Positions 29,978-38,764 of a stretch of 64,000 nt of DNA are shown in pieces (within the stretch, counting starts at the first letter, position 1; each line of letters begins with the position of its first letter). Source of the stretch: Dyadobacter subterraneus (GTDB taxonomy: Bacteria; Bacteroidota; Bacteroidia; Cytophagales; Spirosomataceae). The position numbers and the translations under genes are program-made. The DNA lies in the NCBI RefSeq assembly GCF_015221875.1, contig NZ_JACYGY010000001.1, positions 5,248,501 to 5,312,500 of the forward strand, given 5' to 3'. The notes below the pieces were generated by a model, which did not search any database, was not told where the DNA came from, and worked only from the letters and a program-made list of their open reading frames with translations.

Positions 29978-30700
29978 TCATGGCATAAAAATTGGTCCAA
30001 AAAGAAATAGCCATAATAAATAGCCTCCCAGCCCGCCAACCAGTCCAGCCAGCAAAAAAGTCGTTTTACTTTCGTCCGGTATAAATCGTTTATAAATTAT
30101 TAAAACGACAAAAAAACCGATTACTGCTAAAACAAAGGATATCAACCAGGTATCGATTTCAAAATATCTCGCCAAGATAGTTTCGTCGTTTCCATACGGA
30201 AAGCGTCCCCGGCTAACTGTAAATAATAATTCCATTACATAATTACCCGTTTCTCTTAACCAGAAAAGTGCAGTAAATAGTAATATCCACTGTTTTTGTA
30301 AAAGGGTTTCTCCGTTAAAACTTTTTCTATTTACCAAAGCGAAAATAAATCCGGCAGTACCGATTATAATCGTTAGCAAAGGGCCGCCCAGTGTTATCAA
30401 AAAGTTTTCATCTTTTATCCTTTTCATTAAAGCGGCATATTCCTCTTTTCGGGGAAAATATTCATTTGTCCGGATCTTAATTCTTTCATCTCTGGTAAGG
30501 CTGTCAACAAAATCATGATATATGGTATTCCTCCAGGTCGTATAGGCATAACTCACGCGTGCATCATAACCTAGTAATTTTGCAGTAAAAAAATGTCCAT
30601 ATTCATGAACGATCGTAGCTACGATACTACCGATAAAAAATCCCAGAATAAGTTGATAAAGCAACTTATTATCAATTTCACCCATATAATTATTTATCAA
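29978..30700 (-). CDS. M50-like membrane metalloprotease or related HEYGH membrane protein
   Basis: This 240-residue membrane protein has five or so hydrophobic helices and a zinc-binding HExxH motif (His32, Glu33, His36; VHEYGHFFTAKLLGYDAR) in the first helix, as in site-2 type proteases and FtsH-independent M50 relatives. The second M50 element (N/L-D-G) is not obvious, so catalysis is uncertain. It may be a peptidase-like family member without known substrate. The frame offers an alternative ATG at 30685 (MGEIDN). It converges with the surface-antigen-like gene, with only 22 bases between stops. Confidence 0.65.
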   Translation of the reverse strand: MINNYMGEIDNKLLYQLILGFFIGSIVATIVHEYGHFFTAKLLGYDARVSYAYTTWRNTIYHDFVDSLTRDERIKIRTNEYFPRKEEYAALMKRIKDENFLITLGGPLLTIIIGTAGFIFALVNRKSFNGETLLQKQWILLFTALFWLRETGNYVMELLFTVSRGRFPYGNDETILARYFEIDTWLISFVLAVIGFFVVLIIYKRFIPDESKTTFLLAGLVGGLGGYLLWLFLFGPIFMP

Positions 30701-30822
30701 AAAGTCAATTTACCAAACATGCTTCTGTCGGCGACGTAAAATCCGGTTTATCACCGTTTAACACACACATTGTCATATACACTTTTTTTAGTCATTCAGT
30801 ATTCTTTTTCCAATATGTGAAT

Positions 30823-30830
30823 TAACTTTG
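30823..30830 (+). promoter_or_regulatory. Possible -7 box for carB
   Basis: TAACTTTG fits TAnnTTTG and lies about 105 bases before the carB start, leaving room for a leader. The -33 element is weak. Confidence 0.3.
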
Positions 30831-30934
30831 TGGAATTTTTGAACGAACCCCTTTTAATCGAGAGGTAAAAAGTATCAGGGACGCTCCGAAGTTATTAAAA
30901 GTTATTCCCAAAATTCTACAAATTACCATTTACT

Positions 30935-33778
30935 GTGCCCAAAAATCCGAATATCAAGTCCATCCTAATTATCGGTTCTGGTCCCATCATCATTGGTCAG
31001 GCATGTGAGTTCGATTATGCAGGTTCACAAGCAGCCCGCTCACTTCGTGAAGAAGGTATAGAAGTTGTTCTAATCAACTCTAACCCTGCGACGATCATGA
31101 CGGATCCGATCAGCGCTGATCATGTGTATCTGCTTCCATTGGAGAAGAAATATATCATCGAGATTCTTGAAAAACATAAAGCGCTTGGCAGGCCGATTGA
31201 TGCCGTTTTGCCAACCATGGGTGGTCAGACAGCATTAAACCTGGCTATCGATTGCGATAAAGCCGGTATCTGGAAAAAGTATGATATAGAAATTATTGGT
31301 GTCGATATTAAAGCGATCGAAACCACAGAAGATAGAGAGAAATTCCGTTTGAAAATGCTTGAACTTGACGTTAACGTTTGTAAAGGACGTACCGCAAGAT
31401 CATTTTTAGAAGGAAAAGAAATTGCCCAGGAAATCGGTTTCCCGCTTGTTATTCGTCCTTCATTCACATTAGGAGGAACAGGAGGTGGAATTGTTGAAAA
31501 TGAAAAAGATTTTGACCAGGCGTTAAATAACGGTTTACACGCTTCTCCAACACATGAAGTTTTAGTAGAACAAAGTGTATATGGCTGGAAAGAATACGAG
31601 TTGGAATTGTTGCGTGATGGTGCAGGAAACTTCATCATTATCTGCTCGATTGAAAACTTTGACCCGATGGGTGTTCACACGGGAGATAGTATTACTGTCG
31701 CTCCGGCAATGACCCTTCCTGATACACTTTATCAGCAAATGCGTGATCTGGCCATCAAAATGATGGATGGTATCGGAAAATTTGCAGGTGGATGTAACGT
31801 TCAGTTTTCTGTAAATCCGGTTGACGATAAAATTATCGCGATTGAAATTAACCCGCGTGTGTCCCGTTCTTCTGCCCTTGCGTCAAAAGCAACAGGTTAT
31901 CCGATTGCAAAAATCGCTGCAAAAATGGCGATTGGTTACAATCTTGACGAATTGATCAACCCGATCACAGGAAGTACCTCTGCATTTTTCGAACCTTCAA
32001 TTGACTATGTAATTGTAAAAGTTCCTCGTTGGAACTTTGATAAATTCCAGGGTGCCGACCGTTCGTTAGGATTACAGATGAAATCAGTGGGTGAAGCCAT
32101 GGGGATCGGACGTAATTTCCAGGAAGCATTGCAAAAAGCGTGTCAGTCGCTGGAAATCCGCAGAAACGGACTTGGTGCTGACGGCCGTGAATTACGTGAC
32201 CAGGAAGCTATCAAATATAGTCTTGCACATCCAAGCTGGGATCGTCTGTTCCATATTTATGATGCTTTCAAGATTGGTTTGTCTTTCAAAACAATCCAGA
32301 GTCTTACAAAAATAGATGCCTGGTTCCTTCGCCAGATCGAAGAAATGATCGAACTGGAACATGAAATCGAAAAATTTGATTTGTCAGATCTTCCAAAGGA
32401 ATTATTCCTGACTGCCAAACAAAAAGGATATGCAGATCGTCAGATCGCACATTTACTTCAAACAAAAGAAAGTAAAGTGTATGACAGACGTAAAGAATTG
32501 GGCATCAAACGTGTTTACAAATGTGTAGATACCTGCGCGGCTGAATTTGAAGCAAAAACACCATATTACTACTCAACTTTCAATTCTTCTCAGGAAACGC
32601 CTGATAACGAATCGGTTGTTTCTGATAGAAAGAAAGTGATCGTTTTGGGCTCAGGCCCTAACCGCATCGGACAAGGAATTGAGTTTGATTACTCATGTGT
32701 TCATGGCGTTTTGGCCGCAAAAGAAGCTGGTTACGAAACGATTATGATCAACTGTAATCCTGAAACGGTTTCAACGGATCCGGATATTGCAGATAAATTA
32801 TACTTCGAACCAGTTTTCTGGGAGCACGTTTTTGACATTATCGAACATGAAAAACCGGAAGGTGTAATTGTTCAGCTAGGTGGACAAACAGCTCTTAAAA
32901 TGGCTGAGAAACTTGACAAATACGGTATCAAAATTATCGGAACCAGCTATAATTCACTTGACTGGGCTGAAGATCGCGGACGTTTCTCACCTTTACTTGA
33001 AGAACTGGGAATTCCTTATCCGAAATTCGGAACGGTAAGAACTGCTGATGCAGCTGTTGAACTTTCGCGTACGTTAGGTTTCCCGCTTTTGGTTCGTCCA
33101 AGTTATGTTTTGGGTGGACAGAATATGAAAATCGTAATCAACGAGAAAGAACTTGAACAACACGTTGTAAAAATCCTTCGTGATATTCCTGATAATAATA
33201 TTCTTCTGGATCACTTCCTTGAAGGGGCTCTTGAAGCAGAAGCAGATGCAATTTGTGATGGTGAAGATGCTTACATCATCGGTGTGATGGAGCACATCGA
33301 GCCAGCGGGTATCCACTCCGGTGACTCACATGCCGCACTTCCTCCTTTCGATTTAACAGATGACGTTATCCGTCAGATCAACGAGTATACCCGTAAAATT
33401 GCTCTGGCAATGAATGTGAAAGGTTTGATCAACGTACAGTTTGCTGTGAAAAACGGAATAGCCTACGTAATTGAAGCGAATCCAAGAGCTTCTCGTACAG
33501 TTCCATTTATTTGCAAAGCATACCAGGAGCCTTACGTTAATTATGCAACTAAACTGATGCTTGGCGATAAAAAATTAAGTGATTTCACTTTCAACCCGGT
33601 TAAGAAAGGTTGGGCGATAAAAATTCCTGTGTTCTCATTCAATAAATTCCCGAATGTTAACAAAGAATTAGGACCTGAAATGAAATCAACTGGTGAAGCG
33701 ATTTACTTCATTGATGATTTGCAGGACGAGTTTTTCCAGAAAATTTACAGTGAAAGAAACCTGTATCTGAGCCGGTAG
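30935..33778 (+). CDS. carB: Carbamoyl-phosphate synthase large subunit, without C-terminal allosteric domain
   Basis: CarB makes carbamoyl phosphate from bicarbonate, ammonia from CarA and two ATP, for pyrimidine and arginine synthesis. Both ATP-grasp halves are present: LIIGSGPIIIGQACEFDYAG at the start and VLGSGPNRIGQGIEFDYS near residue 570, each followed by SNPAT/CNPET and GGQTALN/GGQTALK blocks. At 947 residues it ends shortly after the second ATP-grasp domain, about 125 residues short of the E. coli enzyme, so the methylglyoxal-synthase-like domain that binds UMP and ornithine is missing. Start is GTG at 30935. carA is not adjacent. Confidence 0.95.
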   Translation: MPKNPNIKSILIIGSGPIIIGQACEFDYAGSQAARSLREEGIEVVLINSNPATIMTDPISADHVYLLPLEKKYIIEILEKHKALGRPIDAVLPTMGGQTALNLAIDCDKAGIWKKYDIEIIGVDIKAIETTEDREKFRLKMLELDVNVCKGRTARSFLEGKEIAQEIGFPLVIRPSFTLGGTGGGIVENEKDFDQALNNGLHASPTHEVLVEQSVYGWKEYELELLRDGAGNFIIICSIENFDPMGVHTGDSITVAPAMTLPDTLYQQMRDLAIKMMDGIGKFAGGCNVQFSVNPVDDKIIAIEINPRVSRSSALASKATGYPIAKIAAKMAIGYNLDELINPITGSTSAFFEPSIDYVIVKVPRWNFDKFQGADRSLGLQMKSVGEAMGIGRNFQEALQKACQSLEIRRNGLGADGRELRDQEAIKYSLAHPSWDRLFHIYDAFKIGLSFKTIQSLTKIDAWFLRQIEEMIELEHEIEKFDLSDLPKELFLTAKQKGYADRQIAHLLQTKESKVYDRRKELGIKRVYKCVDTCAAEFEAKTPYYYSTFNSSQETPDNESVVSDRKKVIVLGSGPNRIGQGIEFDYSCVHGVLAAKEAGYETIMINCNPETVSTDPDIADKLYFEPVFWEHVFDIIEHEKPEGVIVQLGGQTALKMAEKLDKYGIKIIGTSYNSLDWAEDRGRFSPLLEELGIPYPKFGTVRTADAAVELSRTLGFPLLVRPSYVLGGQNMKIVINEKELEQHVVKILRDIPDNNILLDHFLEGALEAEADAICDGEDAYIIGVMEHIEPAGIHSGDSHAALPPFDLTDDVIRQINEYTRKIALAMNVKGLINVQFAVKNGIAYVIEANPRASRTVPFICKAYQEPYVNYATKLMLGDKKLSDFTFNPVKKGWAIKIPVFSFNKFPNVNKELGPEMKSTGEAIYFIDDLQDEFFQKIYSERNLYLSR

Positions 33779-33807
33779 GTTTTAGAAAAATTAATATGAT
33801 GAAAAAT

Positions 33808-33834
33808 AATCCCGGTGATGAGCCGGGATTTTTT
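33808..33834 (+). terminator. carB terminator, copy 1 of a duplicated hairpin
   Basis: AATCCCGG-TGATGA-GCCGGGATT (33808-33830) is followed by TTTT. The same 23 bases occur again at 34655. A further palindrome, CCGATTCGGAATCGG, lies at 33846-33860. Confidence 0.85.
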
Positions 33835-33943
33835 GTTGATTAAGACCGATTCGGAATCGGAAATTTAATTCAATATGTTACAAATCGATCTTAAAATACG
33901 TCTTATTAGAAATAGTATCTCTGTAACCAGATAGAAATTTAAT

Positions 33944-34414
33944 ATGCAGATTGGAACATATTTAACTAAACAAATAAGTTCTGATACATACACTTTTAAT
34001 AGTATCGGGCCAAAAGGCATAATTGAACTGCGAATTATTATTTCAAAAGACGATCGGGAAGCAAGTAATTATCACAATCTAGCATTTGGAGTATGGAATA
34101 AAATACTAAATGATATTGACGATAAAATCGAACTTAAACGGAGATATGGATCGAGTTCTTGCGACGGTAGCTCAAACAGCAATTTCATTTATGAAAACCA
34201 TCCGCAATCTTTACTCTACATCGAGGGGAGTAATTCTATACGTACAAGAAAATATCAAATGGGAATTTCAAAAGACGTAAATAATATTCCTCCTAGTTTA
34301 GGAATTTTAGGCCTCATTGATGAAAATCTATTGAATGAAGCTTTGCCTGCATTGAAATGGGAACATTTCAGAAGAAACACCAATTATCATGCGTTTTTGT
34401 TATACACTAAATGA
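33944..34414 (+). CDS. Uncharacterised protein, DUF6934-like
   Basis: This 156-residue soluble protein has no signal peptide or membrane helix. The pattern FNSIGPKGIIELRI, HNLAFGVW, then YIEGSNSIRTRKYQMGISKD resembles a small Bacteroidota-restricted family (DUF6934) in which an EGS-x-x-RTRLYQ-type motif is constant. The function of that family is not known to me. The gene stands in a patch of small accessory genes and repeats, between two identical terminator hairpins, and is followed by a 49-residue ORF. A role in a toxin-antitoxin or mobile-cassette setting is possible but only by context. Confidence 0.7.
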   Translation: MQIGTYLTKQISSDTYTFNSIGPKGIIELRIIISKDDREASNYHNLAFGVWNKILNDIDDKIELKRRYGSSSCDGSSNSNFIYENHPQSLLYIEGSNSIRTRKYQMGISKDVNNIPPSLGILGLIDENLLNEALPALKWEHFRRNTNYHAFLLYTK

Positions 34415-34448
34415 TTTGTATATTTAAGTAGTAATAAACTTTATTCGC

Positions 34449-34598
34449 ATGTCTACTATCACAAATAATAAAAAAGACATTTCTGCTAATCAGAAGAGCC
34501 AACCTGATAAAAGGATAACAACTGTGGATAAGAAAATCGATCGAATGAGGGAGACCCTAAAAAAATATCCAATTCCACTCGAATTGCTTAAAAAATAA
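34449..34598 (+). CDS. Small lysine-rich protein, 49 residues
   Basis: An ATG at 34449 opens a 49-residue frame ending KKYPIPLELLKK and a TAA at 34596. Thirteen residues are lysine or arginine, and the tail is predicted helical and then amphipathic. It starts 34 bases after the DUF6934-like gene, on the same strand, and is closed by the second copy of the terminator hairpin, so the two may form a two-gene cassette. No family is recognised, and it could be non-coding. Confidence 0.5.
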   Translation: MSTITNNKKDISANQKSQPDKRITTVDKKIDRMRETLKKYPIPLELLKK

Positions 34599-34654
34599 CT
34601 GTTTGCTGAAAGTTATAAAATTGTATTGGAACCGATAAGTTGGATAATATAAAA

Positions 34655-34677
34655 AATCCCGGTGATGAGCCGGGATT
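34655..34677 (+). terminator. Second copy of the carB-type terminator hairpin
   Basis: The 23 bases are identical to 33808-33830. Here the hairpin is followed by ATTTT. The repeat brackets the DUF6934-like gene and the 49-residue ORF. Confidence 0.75.
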
Positions 34678-34686
34678 ATTTTGTGA

Positions 34687-34828
34687 GCTCGCACCGATTT
34701 GCAATCGGTGCGTTGCTGGTGTCGCGTTTGCAACGCGAGTATGGATCACACTAATTTATTTTCTCTTAACACACGTTTCAAGCGCGAAACCATTTACGAC
34801 CCGATTGCAAATCGGGCCGAGCATAAAA
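34687..34828. repeat. Direct repeat copy 1, nested palindromes (REP/BIME-like)
   Basis: This 142-base unit matches 35463-35607 with few differences. It contains the hairpins GCACCGATTTGCAATCGGTGC (34691-34711), TCGCGTT-TGC-AACGCGA (34722-34738), a CGTTTCAAGCGCG block and CCCGATTGCAAATCGGG (34800-34816). The first and last hairpins are reverse complements of each other in their core, so the whole unit can also fold back as one large stem with side arms. Confidence 0.9.
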
Positions 34829-34829
34829 C

Positions 34830-35084
34830 TCATTTGTGGTCGTTTTGTATCATTTCTTTTTCGAAAAATCCGGCAACACTTAAATCCTCACCCAATTCAG
34901 GCCAATACAGCGCATAACCATTAATGACTTCTACATTTTTTCTTTGCGAAGAAGTTGCTTCTTTTAATAAAGGGAAATCCGAAATTAGTAAGGCAGCCTC
35001 TCGACCATCTATAAGGGTAACCCGAATTTCTAATTCGTTTACTTCAACTTTTTTAGCTTTATAATCAAAAAATTTCATATTCAT
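34830..35084 (-). CDS. DUF2442 domain-containing protein
   Basis: This 84-residue protein matches the DUF2442 pattern: a beta-rich start (EVNELEIRVTLIDGREAALLISDFPLL), then a helix and INGYALYWPELGEDLSVAG. It overlaps the DUF4160 gene at 35081-35084 (ATGA), so the two are translated together. DUF4160/DUF2442 pairs recur in bacterial genomes and have the look of a toxin-antitoxin-like or small regulatory pair; that role is not shown. Direct repeats flank the pair. Confidence 0.85.
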   Translation of the reverse strand: MNMKFFDYKAKKVEVNELEIRVTLIDGREAALLISDFPLLKEATSSQRKNVEVINGYALYWPELGEDLSVAGFFEKEMIQNDHK

Positions 35085-35314
35085 GATTTAAAAAACTCGT
35101 TCCATTTTCTAAGAAATTCCTCTTTATTAGTTTTAATTATTGCTTCTGCCAAATACAAATCTTTCTTTTTCAGCCCATTATTTTCAATGCAATTTACTGG
35201 ATTAATTGAGAACCGTGCCTCGCCATCATTACCTCTTACGTGGATATGTGGTGGACGATGATCGTTGCTGTAAAAGAAAAATCGCAATCCGAACAGGCGT
35301 AATAATTCCGGCAT
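35081..35314 (-). CDS. DUF4160 domain-containing protein
   Basis: This 77-residue protein has the characteristic DUF4160 segment FFFYSNDHRPPHIHVRG, with two conserved histidines, followed by a short helical tail. It is the first gene of the two-gene unit with DUF2442, whose start codon overlaps its stop. The pair lies between two ~145-base palindromic direct repeats, which suggests it arrived or moves as a unit. Biochemical function is unknown. Confidence 0.87.
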   Translation of the reverse strand: MPELLRLFGLRFFFYSNDHRPPHIHVRGNDGEARFSINPVNCIENNGLKKKDLYLAEAIIKTNKEEFLRKWNEFFKS

Positions 35315-35462
35315 ACTACATTTACTAAATTAGGATTTTTTTTGCTATCAAAATAATAATTGAGATACTTGATCCTCACGTCATTATTTGCAAGGGATTT
35401 ATCTCAATTAGGACGTCGTTACAAAAAAATGGTAACGCTTACAGGTTGGACGAGTTGAGTGC

Positions 35463-35607
35463 GCTCGCACCGATTTGCAATCGGTGCGTTTCTGTGTCGC
35501 GTTTGCAACGCGAGTGTGGAATCTCACTAAATCGTTTTCTCTTTTTAACACGCGTTTCAAACGCGAAACCATTTACGACCCGATTGCAAATCGGGCCAAG
35601 CATAAAA
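35463..35607. repeat. Direct repeat copy 2, nested palindromes (REP/BIME-like)
   Basis: The same order of hairpins as at 34687 and the same orientation, including GCACCGATTTGCAATCGGTGC, a TCGCGTTTGCAACGCGA hairpin, CGCGTTTCAAACGCG and CCCGATTGCAAATCGGG. Differences are concentrated in the middle spacer. The two copies are 776 bases apart start to start, with the DUF2442/DUF4160 pair between them. Confidence 0.9.
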
Positions 35608-35608
35608 A

Positions 35609-35634
35609 AGCCCAAAATCTTACGATTTTGGGCT
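35609..35634 (-). terminator. Terminator after the DUF4834 gene
   Basis: An 11-bp inverted repeat, AGCCCAAAATC with its complement (35609-35619, 35624-35634). Read on the minus strand the hairpin is followed by TTTTTATG, so it should end the DUF4834 transcript. Confidence 0.8.
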
Positions 35635-35666
35635 CCAATTAAATTTTTATTAAAATCTATATTTTT

Positions 35667-35906
35667 CTATTTTACCTCTTCATAATCAACATATTCTCCT
35701 CCGCGAAAGCGTGACTGATTGGCATCTGGTGGTACAGTATCTACACGAATTCCCTCTTTTGTTTTTTGTTCATAAGCTTTCGCTTGTCTTTTTTGCTCCT
35801 TTACCAATTGCCTTCCAACTAATAAATGAAACATAAAACGGCGAAAAACCGGTACAAAAGCGATTAGCAAGAAGAATATAATAAGAATGTTAAATACAAT
35901 TTTCAT
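35667..35906 (-). CDS. DUF4834 family small membrane protein
   Basis: This 79-residue protein has one hydrophobic helix at the start (about 4-22), then a basic, glutamine-rich stretch and a C-terminal GGEYVDYEEVK tail. The layout of one membrane anchor plus a short cytoplasmic tail ending in a V-D-Y-E-like motif is that of DUF4834 proteins of Bacteroidota. Function is unknown. Confidence 0.75.
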   Translation of the reverse strand: MKIVFNILIIFFLLIAFVPVFRRFMFHLLVGRQLVKEQKRQAKAYEQKTKEGIRVDTVPPDANQSRFRGGEYVDYEEVK

Positions 35907-36043
35907 CTTTCAAAGGTTTTATATCTCTATTATAACGTGTAATCTGTAAAAAATAACACACGAATATAACGAAAAGGTAACAAATCATCCAATAGGTTGG
36001 AAGAATGGTGCAACTTATGGACGGACGGCAAACTTTACAATGA

Positions 36044-37375
36044 TTATACCCCTGCCGGTTTGGCATGTTGAGGCTCGGGCTCTTCTACAAATCCGGGAGC
36101 GAGCACTTTTGGTGTCAGAATTAATCTTAACGATTGATCAAACGTGACATAACTCCAGAACCAGTTTATAAAGGTCAGCACTTTATTCTTAACACCTACA
36201 ATAGAAATCAGGTGAATAAACATCCATGTAAGCCAGGCAAAAAATCCCTGAAACTTGATAAATGGTAAATCGACAACAGCTTTATTTCTTCCAACCGTTG
36301 CCATAGAACCCAGATCATTATATTTGAATGGTACCGGAGGTTTTTCATCCAATGCCCGCCAAATATTTTTTGCAAGTGCTTTTCCTTGCTGCATAGCCGG
36401 TTGTGCAAGTTGCGGATGTCCGTTCTCAAATTTCCCTTCACTCATAGAAGCAACATCACCGATCGCAAAAACGTCAGTGTAACCCTGAACACGGTTAAAT
36501 TCATCCACTTTGATTCTTCCACCTTTCACAAGCACTTCCGGATTTATTCCCTTCAAAGCATTGGCCTTAACACCGGCCGCCCAGATAAGATTATCAGTAC
36601 GGATTTTCATTCCTTGTTTTGTGGTAACATGTTTCCCGTCATAACCTGCAACAGCCTGTCCGGTAAGTATTTCCACACCCATTTCTTCCAGGTATTTTCT
36701 GGATTTCTTAGACGATTCCTCCGACATTACAGAAAGCAATTTATCCAGACCTTCCAGCAAATAAATCTTCATGTTTGAAAAATCCAGTTCAGGATAATCT
36801 TTTGGAAGAATATATTTTTTCATTTCAGCCAGAGAACCAGATAATTCCACGCCTGTTGGACCTCCACCTACGATTACGACGCTCATTAATCCTTCACGCT
36901 CGTCGTCCGTATCAACTGCCAAAGCATCTTCCAGATTTTGCAAAACGCGGTTTCGTAAAGCCAAAGCTTCTGAAACAGATTTCATTGGAATGGCCCGTTC
37001 TTCAATTTCTTTCATACCGAAATAATTGGTGGTAGCGCCGGTTGCAATGACCAAAAAATCATAGGTAATTTCTCCCAGTGTAGTTTCCAACGACTTTCTG
37101 TTCGTGTTTATCGAAATTACTTCCGTAACTCTGATATGTACATTTTTCTTGGATTGAAAAGCTTTCCGAAGCGGAAAAGAGATCGAACTTGGTTCGAGTC
37201 CGGCTGTGGCAACCTGGTAAAATAAAGGCTGAAACTGATGGAAATTATTTTTGTCGATGATGACAACTTGTAAATCATCACGTTTGGCAAGTTCTCTTCC
37301 GAGCGCCAAACCGCCGAAGCCGGCGCCTATGATTACAATTCTTTTATGGTCGGTATATGGGATATTCGGTAGCAT
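36044..37375 (-). CDS. ndh: Type II NADH:quinone oxidoreductase (NDH-2)
   Basis: NDH-2 passes electrons from NADH to quinone without pumping protons. This 443-residue flavoprotein has an FAD-binding GAGFGGLALG (15-24), VATAGLEPSSISFPLR, a second NAD-binding GGGPTGVELSG (about 168-178) and DVFAIGDVA near residue 300. The C-terminal portion (about 375-425) is hydrophobic and membrane-associated (FFAWLTWMFIHL, WFWSYVTFDQSLRLIL). It offers the cell an alternative to complex I, part of which is coded in this window. It is a single-gene unit. Confidence 0.93.
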   Translation of the reverse strand: MLPNIPYTDHKRIVIIGAGFGGLALGRELAKRDDLQVVIIDKNNFHQFQPLFYQVATAGLEPSSISFPLRKAFQSKKNVHIRVTEVISINTNRKSLETTLGEITYDFLVIATGATTNYFGMKEIEERAIPMKSVSEALALRNRVLQNLEDALAVDTDDEREGLMSVVIVGGGPTGVELSGSLAEMKKYILPKDYPELDFSNMKIYLLEGLDKLLSVMSEESSKKSRKYLEEMGVEILTGQAVAGYDGKHVTTKQGMKIRTDNLIWAAGVKANALKGINPEVLVKGGRIKVDEFNRVQGYTDVFAIGDVASMSEGKFENGHPQLAQPAMQQGKALAKNIWRALDEKPPVPFKYNDLGSMATVGRNKAVVDLPFIKFQGFFAWLTWMFIHLISIVGVKNKVLTFINWFWSYVTFDQSLRLILTPKVLAPGFVEEPEPQHAKPAGV

Positions 37376-37431
37376 AGTATCGGTATTTGTAGTGACATGA
37401 GGCCAACTACAAATACCATACCTAAAACGGC

Positions 37432-38568
37432 TTAAACAGCAACTTTGCTGTTTTCTATAACCCGTTCATAATAAGATTCATAATGCGGTAATATTTTAGC
37501 CACATCAAATTCTTTCGCACGTGCAAGGGCATTTTCTTTAAATCTTGGAAGATTTTCATCTTGCAAGATAAAGGCTGCATTTTTTACCATATCGTCAACA
37601 TCGCCAACATCGCTCAAAAATCCGGTCACGCCAGGAATATTCAATTCAGGTAATCCACCGGCATTGGAAGTGATCAACGGCACTTCACAGGCCAAAGCTT
37701 CAAGCGCAGCCAAACCAAAACTTTCAGATTCGGAAGGCATAAGGAATAAATCAGCAACGGACAAAACTTCTTCGATTGCATCCAGTTTTCCAAGGAAACG
37801 AACATCAGAAAGCATATCCAGATCACGGCACAAACGCTCAATACGCGCACGGTCCGGTCCATCACCCACCAGCAATAATTTACTTGGCGTAATATCACGC
37901 AGCTGATGGAAAATCATAATCACATCGTCAATTCTTTTAACCTTACGGAAATTAGACGTATGGACGATCAGTTTTTCATTATTCGGGCAAATAGCCAGTT
38001 TGAAGTGATCCTTTTTCTGTCTGTTAAAACGATCCAGATCTATAAAGTTTGGAATAACTTCAATGTCTTTTGTAACTGCAAAATGTTTATAAGTATCATT
38101 TTTCAACGAATCAGAAACTGCCGTAATTCCATCAGACTGATTGATAGAAAACGTTACAACCGGCTCATAAGACTCGTCTTTTCCAACAAGCGTAATATCT
38201 GTACCGTGCAAAGTGGTGATCACAGGAATGTGAATTCCCTGTTGTGCTAATATCTGTTTGGCAAGGTATGCGGAAGACGCATGCGGAATTGCATAATGTA
38301 CATGAAGCAAATCCAGTTTCGCCATTTTAACAACATGCACCATGTGGCTCGACAAAGCGGATTCATACGGCGGATATTGAAATAATGGATAAGCAGGTAT
38401 ATTTACTTCATGATAATAAAGGTTTTCATTGAAAAAATCCAGTCGCTGTGGTTGGGAATAGGTGATAAAATGTACCTGATGTCCCTCTTTTGCAAGCGCT
38501 TTTCCAAGTTCGGTAGCGACAACGCCACTTCCTCCGAATGTCGGATAGCAAACAATGCCTATTTTCAT
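37432..38568 (-). CDS. bshA: N-acetyl-alpha-D-glucosaminyl L-malate synthase BshA
   Basis: BshA is the GT4 glycosyltransferase that joins UDP-GlcNAc to malate in the first step of bacillithiol synthesis. The 378-residue protein has the BshA-specific start MKIGIVCYPTFGGSGVVATE, HVHYAIPHASSAYLA, TLHGTDITLVG and the sugar-nucleotide ESESFGLAALEALACEVP block near residue 280. bshB and bshC are not in this window. Its presence indicates that bacillithiol is the low-molecular-weight thiol. Confidence 0.95.
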   Translation of the reverse strand: MKIGIVCYPTFGGSGVVATELGKALAKEGHQVHFITYSQPQRLDFFNENLYYHEVNIPAYPLFQYPPYESALSSHMVHVVKMAKLDLLHVHYAIPHASSAYLAKQILAQQGIHIPVITTLHGTDITLVGKDESYEPVVTFSINQSDGITAVSDSLKNDTYKHFAVTKDIEVIPNFIDLDRFNRQKKDHFKLAICPNNEKLIVHTSNFRKVKRIDDVIMIFHQLRDITPSKLLLVGDGPDRARIERLCRDLDMLSDVRFLGKLDAIEEVLSVADLFLMPSESESFGLAALEALACEVPLITSNAGGLPELNIPGVTGFLSDVGDVDDMVKNAAFILQDENLPRFKENALARAKEFDVAKILPHYESYYERVIENSKVAV

Positions 38569-38764
38569 AATATAAAATTTCTTTGTTCTTAGTGAAATAA
38601 TTAAAGCGTAAAGCCCGACAAACTTTCCGATACAGAAGAGTTATGCATAGCTAACACAAAATCATCCTTTTTTATCCCGAACAGGAAGAGAAAGATTTTA
38701 TTAATTCTATAATTGACATAAAATGAATAATTTTAATGTCTGAACCTGCTTTTTATTAACCTTA

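Noticed and set aside
34640..34924. Open frames across the first direct repeat
   Set aside because: They read through palindromic repeat DNA and the DUF2442 gene on the other strand; the same repeat copy at 35463 gives a similar accidental frame (35446-35685).
37664..38250. Plus-strand open frames opposite bshA
   Set aside because: Antisense shadows of a gene with full family motifs on the minus strand.
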